Shown here: piece after piece, positions 22,598-33,374 of the stretch | Layout of the letters: each line of letters begins with the position of its first letter | Numbering within the stretch: the stretch's first letter is position 1 | Origin: Solirubrobacteraceae bacterium | GTDB taxonomy: Bacteria; Actinomycetota; Thermoleophilia; Solirubrobacterales; Solirubrobacteraceae | Length of the DNA: 41,320 nt | Assembly (NCBI GenBank): GCA_016462625.1 | Contig: JAEMSV010000031.1 | Location: 1-41,320 of the forward strand | Direction of reading: 5' to 3' | Notes under the pieces: model-generated | What the model saw: only the letters and a program-made list of their open reading frames with translations | Databases searched by the model: none | What the model was told of the DNA's origin: nothing | Position numbers and translations under genes: made by a program

Positions 22598-25286
22598 CGC
22601 GCAGGACCGGCTCGGGCGCGTCGCCGAGCAGGACCTCGAGGTCCGGCGCGTCGATCGGCCGGCTCAGGAGGTAGCCCTGGGCGAGGTCGCAGCGCAGGTC
22701 ACGCAGCAGGTCGAGCTGCTCGGCCGTCTCGACGCCCTCGGCGACGACGGTCAGGTCAAGGGTCTGCGCGAGCTGGACGATGGCGGCCACGATCGCGGAG
22801 TCCTCGTCCTCCCTGCCGAGCCCGTCGACGAACGAGCGGTCGATCTTCAGGGTGTCGAGCGGGAAGCGCTTGAGGTAGCTCAGGGACGAGTAGCCGGTGC
22901 CGAAGTCGTCGAGCAGCAGGCGCGCGCCGGCGCTGCGCAGGCTCGCGAGGATGTCCTCGGGATCGCCGTCGGTCTCCATGAGGACGCTCTCGGTGATCTC
23001 GAGGCCGAGCGTGCCGGGCGTGAGCGAGACCTCGGCGAGGACCTCGGAGACGCGCTCGGGCAGGTCGGACTCGGCGATCTGGCGGCCGGAGAGGTTCACC
23101 GACAGGCGGAAGTCCGGCCAGCGCTCCTGCCAGCGGGCGACCTGGCTGCACGCCTCGCGCAGGACCCACATGCCGATCGGGATGATCTGCCCCGTCTCCT
23201 CGGCAACCGGGATGAACTCCATCGGCGAGACCGTGCCCCACTCGGGGTGGTCCCAGCGCAGGAGCGCCTCGGCCCCCGCGACGGCCCCGGTCTTCAGGTC
23301 GACGATGGGCTGGTAGACGACCCGCATCTGGTCGCGCTCGAGCGCGCGGTGCAGATCGCGCTCCAGGCGCATGCGCTCGTGCATCCGGGCGCGCAGGTCC
23401 TCGTCGAAGAGCTCGAACCGCCCCCGCCCGCGGCGCTTGGCGCGGTGCATCGCGGCGTCAGAGTCGCGCAGCAGGCTGTCGGCGCCCTCCGATCCGTTCT
23501 CGGAGATCGCGACGCCGATGCTCGCGGTCGAGAAGACCTCGCCGACGTCGAGCGTGAAGGGGGAACCCCACAGCTCGGTCAGCTTGTTGGCCAGCGCGAT
23601 GGCGTCGTGCTCGCCCGCGAGGCCCTCGCAGAGGATCACGAACTCGTCGCCGCCCAGACGGGCCACGGTGTCGGACGCGCGAACCTCGGAGCGCAGGCGG
23701 CGGGCGATCGCGCCGAGCAGCTCGTCGCCGGCGGCGTGGCCGAACTCGTCGTTGACGAGCTTGAAGCTGTCGACGCCGACCATGAAGACGGCGGTGTGCG
23801 ACTCGTCGCGGCGGGCGCGGGGCACCGAGCCGCGCAGGCGGTCCATGAAGAGCGAGCGGTTCGGCAGCTTCGTCAGCGAGTCGTGCAGCGCGCGCTCGCG
23901 GTCGGCGCTCTCGAGCTGCGCGCGCTCGACGGCCGAGCCGACGACGTGCGCGACGGACTCGGCGAACGCGATCTCGCCCTCGTCGAACTCGTGGACCTGC
24001 AGGCTGTAGCCCGCGAGGACACCGTACGTGCGGCCGCGCACGACGATCGGGACGGCGATCCCGCTGCGCGTCCCGTAGTCGCGCATCGCCTCGCTGCCGG
24101 GGAAGCGCGTCTCGGTCTCCAGGTCGCTGAAGACGACAGGGCACCCCTGCAACAGCGTGTAGCCAAGGTGGGTCGTGCGGTCGTCCGGGAGCGGCATCAG
24201 GTTGGCCCGCTCCTCGTTGCCGTCGCCGCCGGCGGCGCCGACGATCTCCAGGCGGGTGCCCTCGTCGGCGAGCTCGAAGACGACGCTCGCGTCGACCTGC
24301 AGCACCGACGTCGCGATGCGCGCGGCCTCGTCCATCAGGGCGTGGGGCTCTGCGAGCTGCAGCGCGCGGCGGCCGAGCTCGGCGACGGCGGCGTGACGGG
24401 CGGACGCGCGCTCGCGCTCGGCCTTCGCGCGGCGGTCGGCCGTGACGTCCCGGGTGATGCCCGAGATGCCGACGACCTCCTCGCCGTCGAGCAGCGGCAC
24501 GAGGTCGATGACCACGTCGACGGTCGCGCCGTCGACGCGCAGGAGGACCGTCTCGTGCTGGAGGCGCGCCTCGCCCGCGAGCACGGCGTTCAGCGCGAGC
24601 TTGTCGCGCTCAGCGGTCTCCGGCAGGAAGATCGCGTCGAACGGCGCGCCGACGCTCTGCTCGGCCGTGTACCCGAGGACGTCCTCGACGGCGTGGTTGC
24701 AGAACGTCATGACGAGATCGGTGTCGCAGGTCCAGATGACCTCCTGGGCGGCCTCGACGAGCCGGCGATAGCGATCCTCGCTCTCGCGCAGGCGCGCCTC
24801 GGCGCGGCGCGGCGCGGTGACATCGCGCAGCCAGATGGCGGCCCCGACGTACGCGCCGTCGGCGGCGCGCAGCTCCGAGCCCCCGATCTGCAGGTGGCGA
24901 ACGGAGCCGTCGCGTCCGGGCCGGTCGACGACGAGATCGTCGCCCGAGTCGCGGGAGGCGGCGAGGTCGACGCGAGACAGCAGCTCGTGCACCGCACGAT
25001 CCTCGAGCTGGTCGATGGCGCGGCCGAGCATGTCGTCGCGGGCCACGCCGAGCAGCTCGGTGGCGGCGTCGCTGATCCACTCGACTTCCTGATCCTCGTT
25101 CAGGACGATCATGCTCTCGGCCGACAGGGCGGACAGCGCCGCGGCGCGCTCGTCGAACTTGCGGGTCGCGCGGCGCCAACGCTGGGTGACGAGGATGACC
25201 CCGACAAGCGCCACGAACAGGACGACAACCGCAGCCGCCAGCGTGATGTCGTGAAGCTCGGTGATGGCGGCGGTGGGCAAGGACAT
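22590..25286 (-). CDS. Membrane PAS-PAS-GAF-GGDEF-EAL protein (c-di-GMP turnover)
   Basis: 898 residues. A short N-terminal membrane helix (about 12-34) is followed by two PAS domains (about 55-155 and 170-280; the second reads [25 protein letters not shown]), a GAF domain (about 310-455), GGDEF (signature GGDEF at 545-549, inhibitory RASD at 536-539) and EAL (EALLRW from 673; later [24 protein letters not shown] and ETAEQ). Both catalytic signatures are intact, so it could make or break c-di-GMP. Start ATG 25286; no ribosome site, and ATG 25343 is an alternative. It is divergent from the giant LuxR regulator by 148 bases. Confidence 0.93.
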   Translation of the reverse strand: MSLPTAAITELHDITLAAAVVVLFVALVGVILVTQRWRRATRKFDERAAALSALSAESMIVLNEDQEVEWISDAATELLGVARDDMLGRAIDQLEDRAVHELLSRVDLAASRDSGDDLVVDRPGRDGSVRHLQIGGSELRAADGAYVGAAIWLRDVTAPRRAEARLRESEDRYRRLVEAAQEVIWTCDTDLVMTFCNHAVEDVLGYTAEQSVGAPFDAIFLPETAERDKLALNAVLAGEARLQHETVLLRVDGATVDVVIDLVPLLDGEEVVGISGITRDVTADRRAKAERERASARHAAVAELGRRALQLAEPHALMDEAARIATSVLQVDASVVFELADEGTRLEIVGAAGGDGNEERANLMPLPDDRTTHLGYTLLQGCPVVFSDLETETRFPGSEAMRDYGTRSGIAVPIVVRGRTYGVLAGYSLQVHEFDEGEIAFAESVAHVVGSAVERAQLESADRERALHDSLTKLPNRSLFMDRLRGSVPRARRDESHTAVFMVGVDSFKLVNDEFGHAAGDELLGAIARRLRSEVRASDTVARLGGDEFVILCEGLAGEHDAIALANKLTELWGSPFTLDVGEVFSTASIGVAISENGSEGADSLLRDSDAAMHRAKRRGRGRFELFDEDLRARMHERMRLERDLHRALERDQMRVVYQPIVDLKTGAVAGAEALLRWDHPEWGTVSPMEFIPVAEETGQIIPIGMWVLREACSQVARWQERWPDFRLSVNLSGRQIAESDLPERVSEVLAEVSLTPGTLGLEITESVLMETDGDPEDILASLRSAGARLLLDDFGTGYSSLSYLKRFPLDTLKIDRSFVDGLGREDEDSAIVAAIVQLAQTLDLTVVAEGVETAEQLDLLRDLRCDLAQGYLLSRPIDAPDLEVLLGDAPEPVLRVA

Positions 25287-25434
25287 GGGTAGCGGCAGCG
25301 GGAACGCGCAGCAAACGAGGCGCGCGATCTCCCCTTCATGCATATCGACCGGACCAACCCGCACCCCCATCCCCAGAACTGGTGGGGCAACTCGTCCAGT
25401 CCGTAGGCTTCCGCGCCACGTTCCCCACGGACTT

Positions 25435-28290
25435 GTGTTCGGCACCCCGCTCATCGGACGAGACCGCGAGCTGGCCGCCCTGGTGGCGGCGCGGCTGCCG
25501 ACGCATGCCGGTCTGGTCAGCGTCACGGGCGACCCCGGGATCGGGAAATCGCGGCTGCTCGCCGAGTTCGGCGGGCGCGCGCGGGCGGACGGTGCCCTCG
25601 TGCTCTCCGGGCGCGCGGCCGAGTTCGAGCGGGACCTGCCGTTCGCCGTGTGGATCGAGGCGCTCGACGATCACCTGCGCGCGTGTGAGGCGGAGTCGGC
25701 GGAGACGCTCGGCGGGCAGGAGGCGATCGACGAGCTCGCCGCGATCCTGCCGGCGCTGCGGCGCCGCGCGACCGGGTCGGCGCCACCGCTGGTCGACGAA
25801 CGCCACCGCACCCATGCGGCGATGCGGCTCCTGCTCGCGCGGCTGGCGGACGCGCAGCCCGTCGTGCTGCTGCTCGACGACCTCCATTGGGCCGACCCGG
25901 GCTCCGCCGACCTGATCGCCGCGCTCGTGCGGCGCCCGCCCGACGCGCCCGTGCTCATCGTGTGCGCGACACGGCCCCGCCAGGCGCCCAAGCGGCTCCA
26001 GAGCGCCTTGGACCGGGCCGAACGCGACCGGGGGCTCCTCCAGCTCACCCTCGAGCCGCTCGACCGGGCCGCGACGGACGCGCTGCTCGGCGACGGCGTC
26101 CCCGAACGCCGGCGCGCGCACCTGCACCGCGAGAGCGGCGGCAACCCCTTCTACCTCGAGCATCTCGCGCGGATGCCGGCCGGCGCGCGGGCCGTTCCGC
26201 GGACGATCCTCGACGCGGTGACCGAGGAGCTGCGCGGGCTCCCCGCCAGCACGAGGACCGTGCTCGACGCGGCCGCCGTCGTCGGTGACCCGTTCGATCC
26301 CGGCCTCGTCGCGGACGTGCTCGCCCGCCCTCCCGCGGACGTTCTCGCCGCGCTCGACCGGCTGCGCGCAGACGGGCTGATCGTGCCGACGGATGTGCCG
26401 CACCGCTTCGCCGCCAGGCATCCGCTGGTCCGCCGTGCCGTCTACGACGCCACCGGCCCCGGCTGGCGGCTGGGCGCGCACGCGCGGCTCACGACGGCGC
26501 TCAGCGAGCGCGGCGCACCGGCGGCGGTGCTCGCCCACCACGTGGCCCGCTCGGCCGCCCCCGGGGACGCCGCGGCGATCGCCACGCTGCACGACGCCGC
26601 CGAGGAGGTCTTCGACACTGCGCCGGCCACGGCCGCGGAATGGCTGGAGATCGCGCTCGCGCTCGCGCGTGACGGCGCCGACGCACACGCGGAGCGGCGG
26701 TTGCGCGCGCCGCTCGCCCGGGCGTTCGTCGCGACCGGTCGGCTCGAGGCGGCGCACACGCTGCTCGTTGAGGCCGCCGACGACGACCGCCAGTGCGGCG
26801 ACGCGCGACTCCGAGCCGCGCCACTGGCGGAGCTCACCCGCCTCGAACGCCGGATGGGCCGCCCCGAGGCCGCGCATGCGCGCCTGGTCGCGGCGTTCGA
26901 CGCGCTGGGCGCAGACGACCTCGCCGAGCGGCTCACCCTGCTGCTCGAGCTCGCCGGCGACAGCTTCTCCCGCGCCGAGATCGAAGAGATGCTCCTGCGC
27001 AGCGACGAGGCGGCCGCCATCGCCGAGGAGATCCGGGACGTCCCGGCGTACTCGGCGGCGCTCGCGCTCGGGGCGCTCGCGCGGACGCTCGGCGCGCTCC
27101 CCGACGCGCAGCGGGCCCTCGACGATGCCACCGTCGCCTTCGATGCGCTGACCGACGAGCAGCTGGCCGCCCGGCTCGACCAGGCGCACTTCCTGACCCT
27201 GGCGGACATGTACCAAGAGCGATTCCACCCGCTGGTCGCGCACGCCGAACGGGCGACCGGCGTCGCGCGCCGCACCCGCCAAGGTGCCCTGCTCGGGGTC
27301 CTCGCCTTCGCGCGCGGCTTCGCCCTGGGCATCACGGGACGGCTCGCGGAGGCGACCGCGATCTACGAGGCCGCCATCGAGGAGGCGCGGCTCGCCGACA
27401 ACCCGCTCTCGCTCGGGTGGGTGCTGCTGAACGCCGCGAACACGCGCTGCACGGTCGGCGACCTCGAGGCCGCGATCGCGCTCGCGGAGGAGGGCGATGA
27501 GCTGATCCAGGCGCTCGACGAGATGATCATGAAGGCGTACGCCGGGGACGTCCTGGGCGAGGCGCTCTTCCTCTCCGGCCGGCCGGCCCGCGCCGCCGAG
27601 ACCCTCTTGGAGCACTGCGGCGGGCCGGAGATCCCGCTCATCCAGGGCTTCTGGCGGCCACGCACCCTGATGTACCTGTGCCTGGCCCAGCTCGCGGCCG
27701 GGCGGCGGGCCGACGCCGAAGCGGCGGCCGCGCTCGCCACCGAGCTCGCCGACGGCCTGGGGCTGCCGTGCGCGGGCGCGTGGGCGACCCGAGCCCGCGC
27801 CGCGCTGGCGCTCGACGCGGGAGACGCCGACGACGCGGCGCGCCTCGCCGTGGCCGCGGCCGCCGCGCTCGACGCGCGGGACGCCCCGATCGAGGCGGGA
27901 CGCAGCCGCGTGCTCGCGGCGCAGGCGCTCGCCACGGCCGGGCGCCGCGACGAGGCCGTCGCGACCCTGCGCGCCGTCGCCGACGTCGCCGACCGCACCG
28001 GCGCGCGCGGGCTCCGCGACGAGACCGCCCGCGAGCTGCAGCGCCTCGGCCGCCGCCCCCGGCGCGGCGACAGCGACGCGACCGGCCTTGCCAGGCTCTC
28101 CGGACGCGAGCGCGAGGTCGCCGAGCTCATCTGCGACGGGCGCACCAACGCGCAGATCGCCGCCGAGCTCTACCTCTCACCGAAGACCGTCGAGACGCAC
28201 GTGCGGAACATCTTCGGGAAGCTGCTGGTCTCCTCGCGGATCGAGATCGCACGGGCCGTCGAGCGCGAGCGGATCGCCGCCGGGGACTAG
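25435..28290 (+). CDS. Giant AAA/LuxR-family regulator (MalT-like STAND ATPase)
   Basis: 951 residues. An N-terminal P-loop NTPase has Walker A GDPGIGKS (32-39) and Walker [13 protein letters not shown]. It is followed by a winged-helix region, a long helical TPR-like repeat region (Ala/Leu/Arg-rich, about 350-870) and a C-terminal LuxR helix-turn-helix ([39 protein letters not shown]). In such STAND proteins ATP binding and a ligand on the TPRs drive oligomerisation and DNA binding. Start GTG 25435 places the first beta strand near the N terminus. Its TAG stop overlaps the stop of the convergent lectin gene within one CTAG. Target genes and ligand are unknown. Confidence 0.93.
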   Translation: MFGTPLIGRDRELAALVAARLPTHAGLVSVTGDPGIGKSRLLAEFGGRARADGALVLSGRAAEFERDLPFAVWIEALDDHLRACEAESAETLGGQEAIDELAAILPALRRRATGSAPPLVDERHRTHAAMRLLLARLADAQPVVLLLDDLHWADPGSADLIAALVRRPPDAPVLIVCATRPRQAPKRLQSALDRAERDRGLLQLTLEPLDRAATDALLGDGVPERRRAHLHRESGGNPFYLEHLARMPAGARAVPRTILDAVTEELRGLPASTRTVLDAAAVVGDPFDPGLVADVLARPPADVLAALDRLRADGLIVPTDVPHRFAARHPLVRRAVYDATGPGWRLGAHARLTTALSERGAPAAVLAHHVARSAAPGDAAAIATLHDAAEEVFDTAPATAAEWLEIALALARDGADAHAERRLRAPLARAFVATGRLEAAHTLLVEAADDDRQCGDARLRAAPLAELTRLERRMGRPEAAHARLVAAFDALGADDLAERLTLLLELAGDSFSRAEIEEMLLRSDEAAAIAEEIRDVPAYSAALALGALARTLGALPDAQRALDDATVAFDALTDEQLAARLDQAHFLTLADMYQERFHPLVAHAERATGVARRTRQGALLGVLAFARGFALGITGRLAEATAIYEAAIEEARLADNPLSLGWVLLNAANTRCTVGDLEAAIALAEEGDELIQALDEMIMKAYAGDVLGEALFLSGRPARAAETLLEHCGGPEIPLIQGFWRPRTLMYLCLAQLAAGRRADAEAAAALATELADGLGLPCAGAWATRARAALALDAGDADDAARLAVAAAAALDARDAPIEAGRSRVLAAQALATAGRRDEAVATLRAVADVADRTGARGLRDETARELQRLGRRPRRGDSDATGLARLSGREREVAELICDGRTNAQIAAELYLSPKTVETHVRNIFGKLLVSSRIEIARAVERERIAAGD

Positions 28291-31200
28291 CGAACGACGA
28301 GGTTGCGCACGGTGTGGCGATTCGTCAGCCCGCCGGTGCCGGCGCCGAACCCGAGCAGGACGCGCGACGGCAGCGTTACGGCCTGCGAGAGCATCGGGGT
28401 GCCGTCGAGCGACACGGTGATCGTCCCCGCGACGATGACGACCTTCACGTGGCGGGTCGTGTTCTGCAGCGGGGTCAGCAGCGACGCGGTCTGCAGCCAG
28501 CCGAGCGTCTGCCACGCCCCCGCGACGGCGCCGTTCGACAGGCCGACGAAGTTCCCCGTCGCCTGCGTGCCGTTCGGGTAGCTGGCCAGCGCGACGGCCC
28601 AGCCGGCGATGCCGCCGAAGCCCAGGCTGCCACCTCCCCCGCCGAGCGACGTCGCGAGCGCGCCGCGGGTCGGATCGCCGAGGATCATGGTCATGCCGTC
28701 GGCGCCCGTGCCGTTGTCGACGGTCGCGTCGAACTCGATCGTCTTCCCGGCCGGGTCGATCTGAGTCGGCCAGAACGCGGTCCCCTTGCTGTCCGCCGTC
28801 GCCGGCGTGAGCTGGAGCGCCCCACCGGTGATGGACGCCACGCCGTTCAGCTGCCACCCGCCCGCGGACGGGTCGGGCACGGTGCTCGTCGTCGGCGTGT
28901 ACGTCGAGGTGAACGCGACGGTGTTCTCCCCCGCCGCGAGCGAGAAGGCGGGCACCGTGTAGGCGCCTCCGGATGCCGTAACCGGCTGCGCGGCGCCGCC
29001 GTTGACCGAGACGGTCGCGCTCCAGCCGGCGCCCGACGGGACGGCCTGGACGACGGAGCACGCGGTGCCCTGCACCGCACCGGTCAGCGCGGGCGTGGCG
29101 CTTGCGCCGGCCGCGACCGTCGCCGAGAAGGCGCTCGGGCAGGAGCCGCTCACCGACACGGCGGTGCTCGCCTGAGGGGTCCCCGCAGGCGCGACGATCG
29201 TGCTGCGCACGCGCAGGGTCGCGGCGGGCGGCGGGGTGCCGGTGGACGACACCTTCAGGTTGCGGACGGTGTGGCGGTTGGTCAGCCCGCCGGTCCCGGC
29301 GCTGAAGCCGAGGAGCACCCGCTCCGGCAGGACAACCGCACGCGAGAGCAGCGGCGCACCGTCGACGGTGACCGTCATGACGCCCGCGGCGACCGTGACC
29401 TTGATATGCCGGGTCGTGTTCTGCAGCGGGGTCAGCAGCGATGCGGTCTGCAGCCACCCCAGCGTCTGCCAGGCGCCGGTGACCGCGCCGTTCGACAGGC
29501 CCACGAAGTTCCCGGTCGCCTGTGTGCCGTTCGCGTAGCTCGCGAGCGCGACCGCCCAACCGGGGATGCCGCCGAAGCCGAGGCTGCCGCCCGCGCCGCC
29601 GATGGACGTCGGCGTGGCGCCGCGCGCCGGGTCCCCGAGCACCATCGTCATGCCGTCGGCGCCGGTGCCGCCGTCGACGGTCGCGTCGAACTCGACGCTG
29701 AGCCCATTGGCGAGAACGGTTTGGGGCCAGAACGCGCTGCCCTTGCTGTCCGCGGTCGCCGGCGTCAGCTGGAGCGCGCCGCCGGTGATGGACGCGACGC
29801 CGTTCAGCTGCCAGCCCCCCGCCGACGGGTCGGGCACGGTCTGGCTCGGCGGCGCCGGCGGCTGGTAGCGGTTCGTCAGCACGACGGTGTTCGGCCCGGC
29901 CTGGAGCGCGAAGGACGGGACGCGGATGATCCCGTCGACGACGCTGATCGCCTGCGGCGTGCCGTTGTTCACCGTCGCGGTGGTCGACCACCCGTCACCG
30001 GTGATGGCGTCCTGCTCGACGACGCACTGGCTGCCGACCTGCGCGTTGGCCGGGGTGGGCGTCGCCGACGCGCGCGGCGCGAGCTGGAGCGGCCCGAACG
30101 TGCCGGGGCAGCGGCCGGCCACGCGGACGGTGGTCGATTCCTGCGCCGACCCGGGCGGCGCGACGACGGTGTTCGTGATCCGCAGCGAGGGCGGCTCGGG
30201 CCCCGGCTCGCCGGTGCCCCCGTCGGGCGGCGGCAGCGCCGGACCGGCCGCGCCGCCGATCGTCGCGTTCGACACGGCGTGGCGGTTCGTGCGACCGCCG
30301 GTGCCCGCGCTGAATCCGACGAGCACGCGGTCGGGGAGCGTGACGGCCTGGCTGACCCGCTCGACCCCGTCCACCGACAGCTTCAGCACGCCGCCCGAGA
30401 TCTGCACGCGCACCTTGCGCGGCGTGGTTCCCGCCAGCACGGGGACGGCGCTCGTCTTCAGCCAGCGCGGGAGGACGGCCGTCGCGGTCGCGGCCCCGTC
30501 GGACACGCCCACGAACGGGGCGGCGACCCCGTTGTTCGGATAGGTCACGAGCGCCGCGGCCCAGCCCGGCACGCCGATGAACCCGAGCCCGCCGCCGCTC
30601 AGGCCGAGCGCGGTCGGTGTCGCGCCGCGCGCGGGGTCGGCGAGGACGAGCGCCATGCCGTCGCCGCCCGTGCCACCGGTGATGAGGGCGTCGAAGCTCA
30701 CGTCGAGCCGGCGCGCGTCGACCGGAGTCGGCCAGAACGCCGTGCCCTTGCGGTCGCGAAGGGCCGGGGTCAACTCGATCCCGGCCGGGTTCGTGCTCAC
30801 GGCCGCCGTGCCGTTGCGCTGCCAACGCGTGTCCGTGACGTTCGGGATCGCGCCCGCCGCGGTGAGGTCGGCCGAGACGATGCTGCCGTCGCTCGCGGTG
30901 ACCCGCCAGCGACCCTGCACGCTGCCCAGCTCGGTCGGCGTGAAGCGAATGGTCCGCGAGACGTCGGCGCCCGCGGCGACGACCGTGCCGGTCGCGAGCG
31001 GGCTGTCGAGTGTGAACTGGCCGCCGGGCGCGGTCGAGCCGGTGATGGTGACCGGGGTCGTGCCGGTGTTGCGCAGCGTCACGGTCTTCGTCAGGTTCGC
31101 CCCCGGCGCGACCTCGCCGAAGGCCGTGCTCGCGGTCACCGGCTTCAGCGCGCCGGTCGCGGCACCCGCGTCGCGGTAGGTCGCGGTCAGCGTGAGCGCG

Positions 31201-33260
31201 CTCGCCGGGATCGCGATGTCGTGCAGGCGAGCGCCGCTGTCCGACCAGCCGGTGAACTCCCACATCCGCCCGTCGCGCGTGAAGCGCTCGGCCGCGGACA
31301 CCGACGTCCGGAACCCGACCGCCGCGTCCTGGCTGTACGGCGCCGTGAACGCCCGGCCCGCGTAGGTGATCGGCGCGCCGGCCGGCGAGCTGTCGAGCTT
31401 CAGCAATCGGGTCTCGGGCCGGATCTCCACCCGCTTGACCGCCGATAGCCCGGTCGCGTCCGTCGCCGTCAGCTCGATCTCGTAGTAGCTGTCGGCGTCG
31501 TGGTCCTCGACCGCGCGGAAGCTCGTCTCCGCCGCACCCGCGACCTGGACGATCGGGTGCGTGTGGGTGCCGTGGTGCAGCGTCACCCGCCAGTTCAGCC
31601 CGCTCGCGGCGACCGCCCCGACGCCCGGGTCGGTGGCCGACCCGCGCAGCGCGACGACGTCCCCGCCGCGGAAGGTGGCGCCCGCCAGCGGGGCGGCGAT
31701 CACCGGGACCGGAGGGTCATTGCCGGCGGTGATCTGCACGGTGTCCGACGCGGTGCCGCCGCGGCCGTCGTCGACCGTCAGGGTCACCGTGTACGTGCCC
31801 GCGGCGGTGTAGACGTGCTGCGGCGACGCGGCGGTGCTGGCGGCCGTGCCATCGCCAAAGGTCCAGCGGTAGGTCAGCGGGTCGCCGTCAGGGTCCCGTG
31901 AGGCGGACGACGAGAGGTTCACGGTGAGGGGCGCGGAGCCACTCGAGGGGGTCGCCGTCGCGTCGGCGACGGGCACGCGGTTGCCGGTCCCGTACGCGAT
32001 CCGCATGACCGAGCCCGTGCCGGGATCGCCCGTCCCGAACGACACGTAGGCGATGTCGCCCGACGGCGTGCGGATGAGCTGCACGCCCGACCAGTCCGTC
32101 GCGAAGGAGGTGGCCGCGGTCACCCGGTCCTGCGCGTCGACGTCCAGGTGCTTGACCCAGCCCTGCGCGTAGTCGGCGACGAAGATGTCGCCGTCGTAGT
32201 CGTCGGGGTAGCTGCCGCTCGGGTACATCGGCCCGCCGACGACCGCCGCATCCGCGCCGTTGCGGTCGTACGACCAGTTCGGCACGCGGTCCGCCGTCGC
32301 GGTCCCCTCTCGCGCGTACTCGACCGCGCACTCCGCGCGGTCCGCGTAGCCGCTCGTGCGGCCGGACCCCTCGTAGCACGGCCATCCGTAGTTGCCGCCG
32401 CCGCTGCGGATGATGTCGAGCTCTTCGCGCTCGCCCCAGCCGACGTCGCCGACGATCAGCCCGTCGCCCGTGGGCAGGAGATCGAACCGGAACGGGTTGC
32501 GGAAGCCCTTGTTGTAGAGCTTGGCGCAGACCTTCGTGAGGTCCGTCTCCGCCGGGCAGAACGGGTGGCCGGTCAGCCCCCGCCCCTCACGATCGATGTG
32601 GACGATCTTCCCCGCGAGGCTCTGCTCGTTGTACGTGCGCAGCGCGAGCGGGTCCACCATCGAGTAGCTCGACGCGTCGCCCGAGCCGGCGTACAGGGTG
32701 CCGTCGGGCGCCGATCGGACCGATCCGATCGAGTGCGAATCGCCCTCCGACGGGATGCAGTCGACCGCGTTGCTCGGCGCCGGGCACAGCGACGACGTGT
32801 ACGTGCCGAGGATGACCTTCATGTCGGTGAGCGTGCTGTCCGCGTTCAGCCGGTAGCGGCGCAGCTGGGAGATCATCGGGCCGTAGCGATCGGCGTTCCC
32901 GGGCGCCATCTCATACGTGAAGAGGAGGTAGACGTACGGGTTGGTCGCGAACTGGCCGTCGACGGCCAGGCCGAGGAGGCCACGGTCCCAGTAGCTGTGG
33001 ACGGTCGAACGCAGGTCGAGGATCTGGCGTGCGGTGGTCTGCCCCGGGTCGGCGACCTTCAGCACGCCCTCCTTCTCGGCGATGAGCATCCGCCCGTCCG
33101 GCGTCCACGCGACGGCGGTCGGCATGCTCAGCCCGCCGACCATCGTCTGCTCGGAGAAGCCGGCCGGAAGCGTGGCGGCATGGGCAGGCGCCACGGCGCA
33201 CAGGACGCACGTGAGGATCAGCGCGGCGAGCGCCGGCAGCGATGAGGGACGAGAGGACAA
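28287..33260 (-). CDS. Very large secreted protein: glucose-dehydrogenase-like propeller, PKD, three L-type lectin domains
   Basis: 1657 residues. TTG 33260 starts a signal peptide ([22 protein letters not shown]). Domains by approximate residue: soluble PQQ/aldose sugar dehydrogenase-type beta propeller, 30-425 ([36 protein letters not shown] with the catalytic-type His, [27 protein letters not shown]); PKD, 430-515 (YRWTFGDG); further Ig-like segment; ASH-type beta sandwich, about 712-803 ([20 protein letters not shown]); lectin domains at about 808-1003, 1140-1336 and 1459-1657, each with FWP, GTGxDGM, GWAxAL and GTGGxTNRH motifs, separated by Cys-bearing DUF5979-like spacers. It probably oxidises or binds extracellular sugars. 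No PQQ biosynthesis gene lies here, and whether it is an active dehydrogenase is uncertain. Confidence 0.88.
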   Translation of the reverse strand: MSSRPSSLPALAALILTCVLCAVAPAHAATLPAGFSEQTMVGGLSMPTAVAWTPDGRMLIAEKEGVLKVADPGQTTARQILDLRSTVHSYWDRGLLGLAVDGQFATNPYVYLLFTYEMAPGNADRYGPMISQLRRYRLNADSTLTDMKVILGTYTSSLCPAPSNAVDCIPSEGDSHSIGSVRSAPDGTLYAGSGDASSYSMVDPLALRTYNEQSLAGKIVHIDREGRGLTGHPFCPAETDLTKVCAKLYNKGFRNPFRFDLLPTGDGLIVGDVGWGEREELDIIRSGGGNYGWPCYEGSGRTSGYADRAECAVEYAREGTATADRVPNWSYDRNGADAAVVGGPMYPSGSYPDDYDGDIFVADYAQGWVKHLDVDAQDRVTAATSFATDWSGVQLIRTPSGDIAYVSFGTGDPGTGSVMRIAYGTGNRVPVADATATPSSGSAPLTVNLSSSASRDPDGDPLTYRWTFGDGTAASTAASPQHVYTAAGTYTVTLTVDDGRGGTASDTVQITAGNDPPVPVIAAPLAGATFRGGDVVALRGSATDPGVGAVAASGLNWRVTLHHGTHTHPIVQVAGAAETSFRAVEDHDADSYYEIELTATDATGLSAVKRVEIRPETRLLKLDSSPAGAPITYAGRAFTAPYSQDAAVGFRTSVSAAERFTRDGRMWEFTGWSDSGARLHDIAIPASALTLTATYRDAGAATGALKPVTASTAFGEVAPGANLTKTVTLRNTGTTPVTITGSTAPGGQFTLDSPLATGTVVAAGADVSRTIRFTPTELGSVQGRWRVTASDGSIVSADLTAAGAIPNVTDTRWQRNGTAAVSTNPAGIELTPALRDRKGTAFWPTPVDARRLDVSFDALITGGTGGDGMALVLADPARGATPTALGLSGGGLGFIGVPGWAAALVTYPNNGVAAPFVGVSDGAATATAVLPRWLKTSAVPVLAGTTPRKVRVQISGGVLKLSVDGVERVSQAVTLPDRVLVGFSAGTGGRTNRHAVSNATIGGAAGPALPPPDGGTGEPGPEPPSLRITNTVVAPPGSAQESTTVRVAGRCPGTFGPLQLAPRASATPTPANAQVGSQCVVEQDAITGDGWSTTATVNNGTPQAISVVDGIIRVPSFALQAGPNTVVLTNRYQPPAPPSQTVPDPSAGGWQLNGVASITGGALQLTPATADSKGSAFWPQTVLANGLSVEFDATVDGGTGADGMTMVLGDPARGATPTSIGGAGGSLGFGGIPGWAVALASYANGTQATGNFVGLSNGAVTGAWQTLGWLQTASLLTPLQNTTRHIKVTVAAGVMTVTVDGAPLLSRAVVLPERVLLGFSAGTGGLTNRHTVRNLKVSSTGTPPPAATLRVRSTIVAPAGTPQASTAVSVSGSCPSAFSATVAAGASATPALTGAVQGTACSVVQAVPSGAGWSATVSVNGGAAQPVTASGGAYTVPAFSLAAGENTVAFTSTYTPTTSTVPDPSAGGWQLNGVASITGGALQLTPATADSKGTAFWPTQIDPAGKTIEFDATVDNGTGADGMTMILGDPTRGALATSLGGGGGSLGFGGIAGWAVALASYPNGTQATGNFVGLSNGAVAGAWQTLGWLQTASLLTPLQNTTRHVKVVIVAGTITVSLDGTPMLSQAVTLPSRVLLGFGAGTGGLTNRHTVRNLVVR
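28301..28883 (-). repeat. Direct repeat, copy A: third lectin domain
   Basis: Aligned landmarks at both ends (GGTTGCG at 28301 against 29258; GACGGGTCGGGCACGGT at 28867 against 29824) keep a constant 957-base offset with copy B, so the two units line up without net insertion and in frame (319 codons). Confidence 0.85.
29258..29840 (-). repeat. Direct repeat, copy B: second lectin domain
   Basis: Partner of the copy at 28301-28883. Long identical runs are visible, for instance around the codons for the [19 protein letters not shown] segment. The first lectin domain (about 30250-30840) is a much more diverged third copy, so the duplication of B and A is the recent event. Confidence 0.85.
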
Positions 33261-33374
33261 AAGACCGGAACCCCGAGCAAAGGTATAGCGCAGGGACCGG
33301 CATTCCTCTACTTCCGCTGAGCAATACAGGTCCACCTGGCATGTCGGGACACACCGCGCCACACTGCGAGCGTC

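Noticed and set aside
23247..25292. A 681-codon plus-strand open frame over the GGDEF-EAL gene
   Set aside because: Low-complexity Val/Asp/Arg-rich translation with no motif, opposite a gene whose domains are complete; typical GC-rich shadow.
25373..25382. CCAGAACTGG inverted repeat in the GGDEF-EAL/LuxR divergent region
   Set aside because: Four-base arms are expected by chance in such sequence; no second copy seen.
25336..27615. A 759-codon minus-strand open frame opposite the giant LuxR gene
   Set aside because: No recognisable fold; the plus strand has continuous P-loop, TPR and HTH features.
28301..30840. Repeated DNA as a mobile element or CRISPR
   Set aside because: The repeats are in frame within one gene, encode complete lectin domains and lack transposase or spacer structure.
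27678..31448. A 1256-codon plus-strand open frame
   Set aside because: It runs antisense to the LuxR 3' part and the lectin gene. The product is Arg/Ala/Gly-rich with no domain pattern; it is a mirror frame caused by high GC content.
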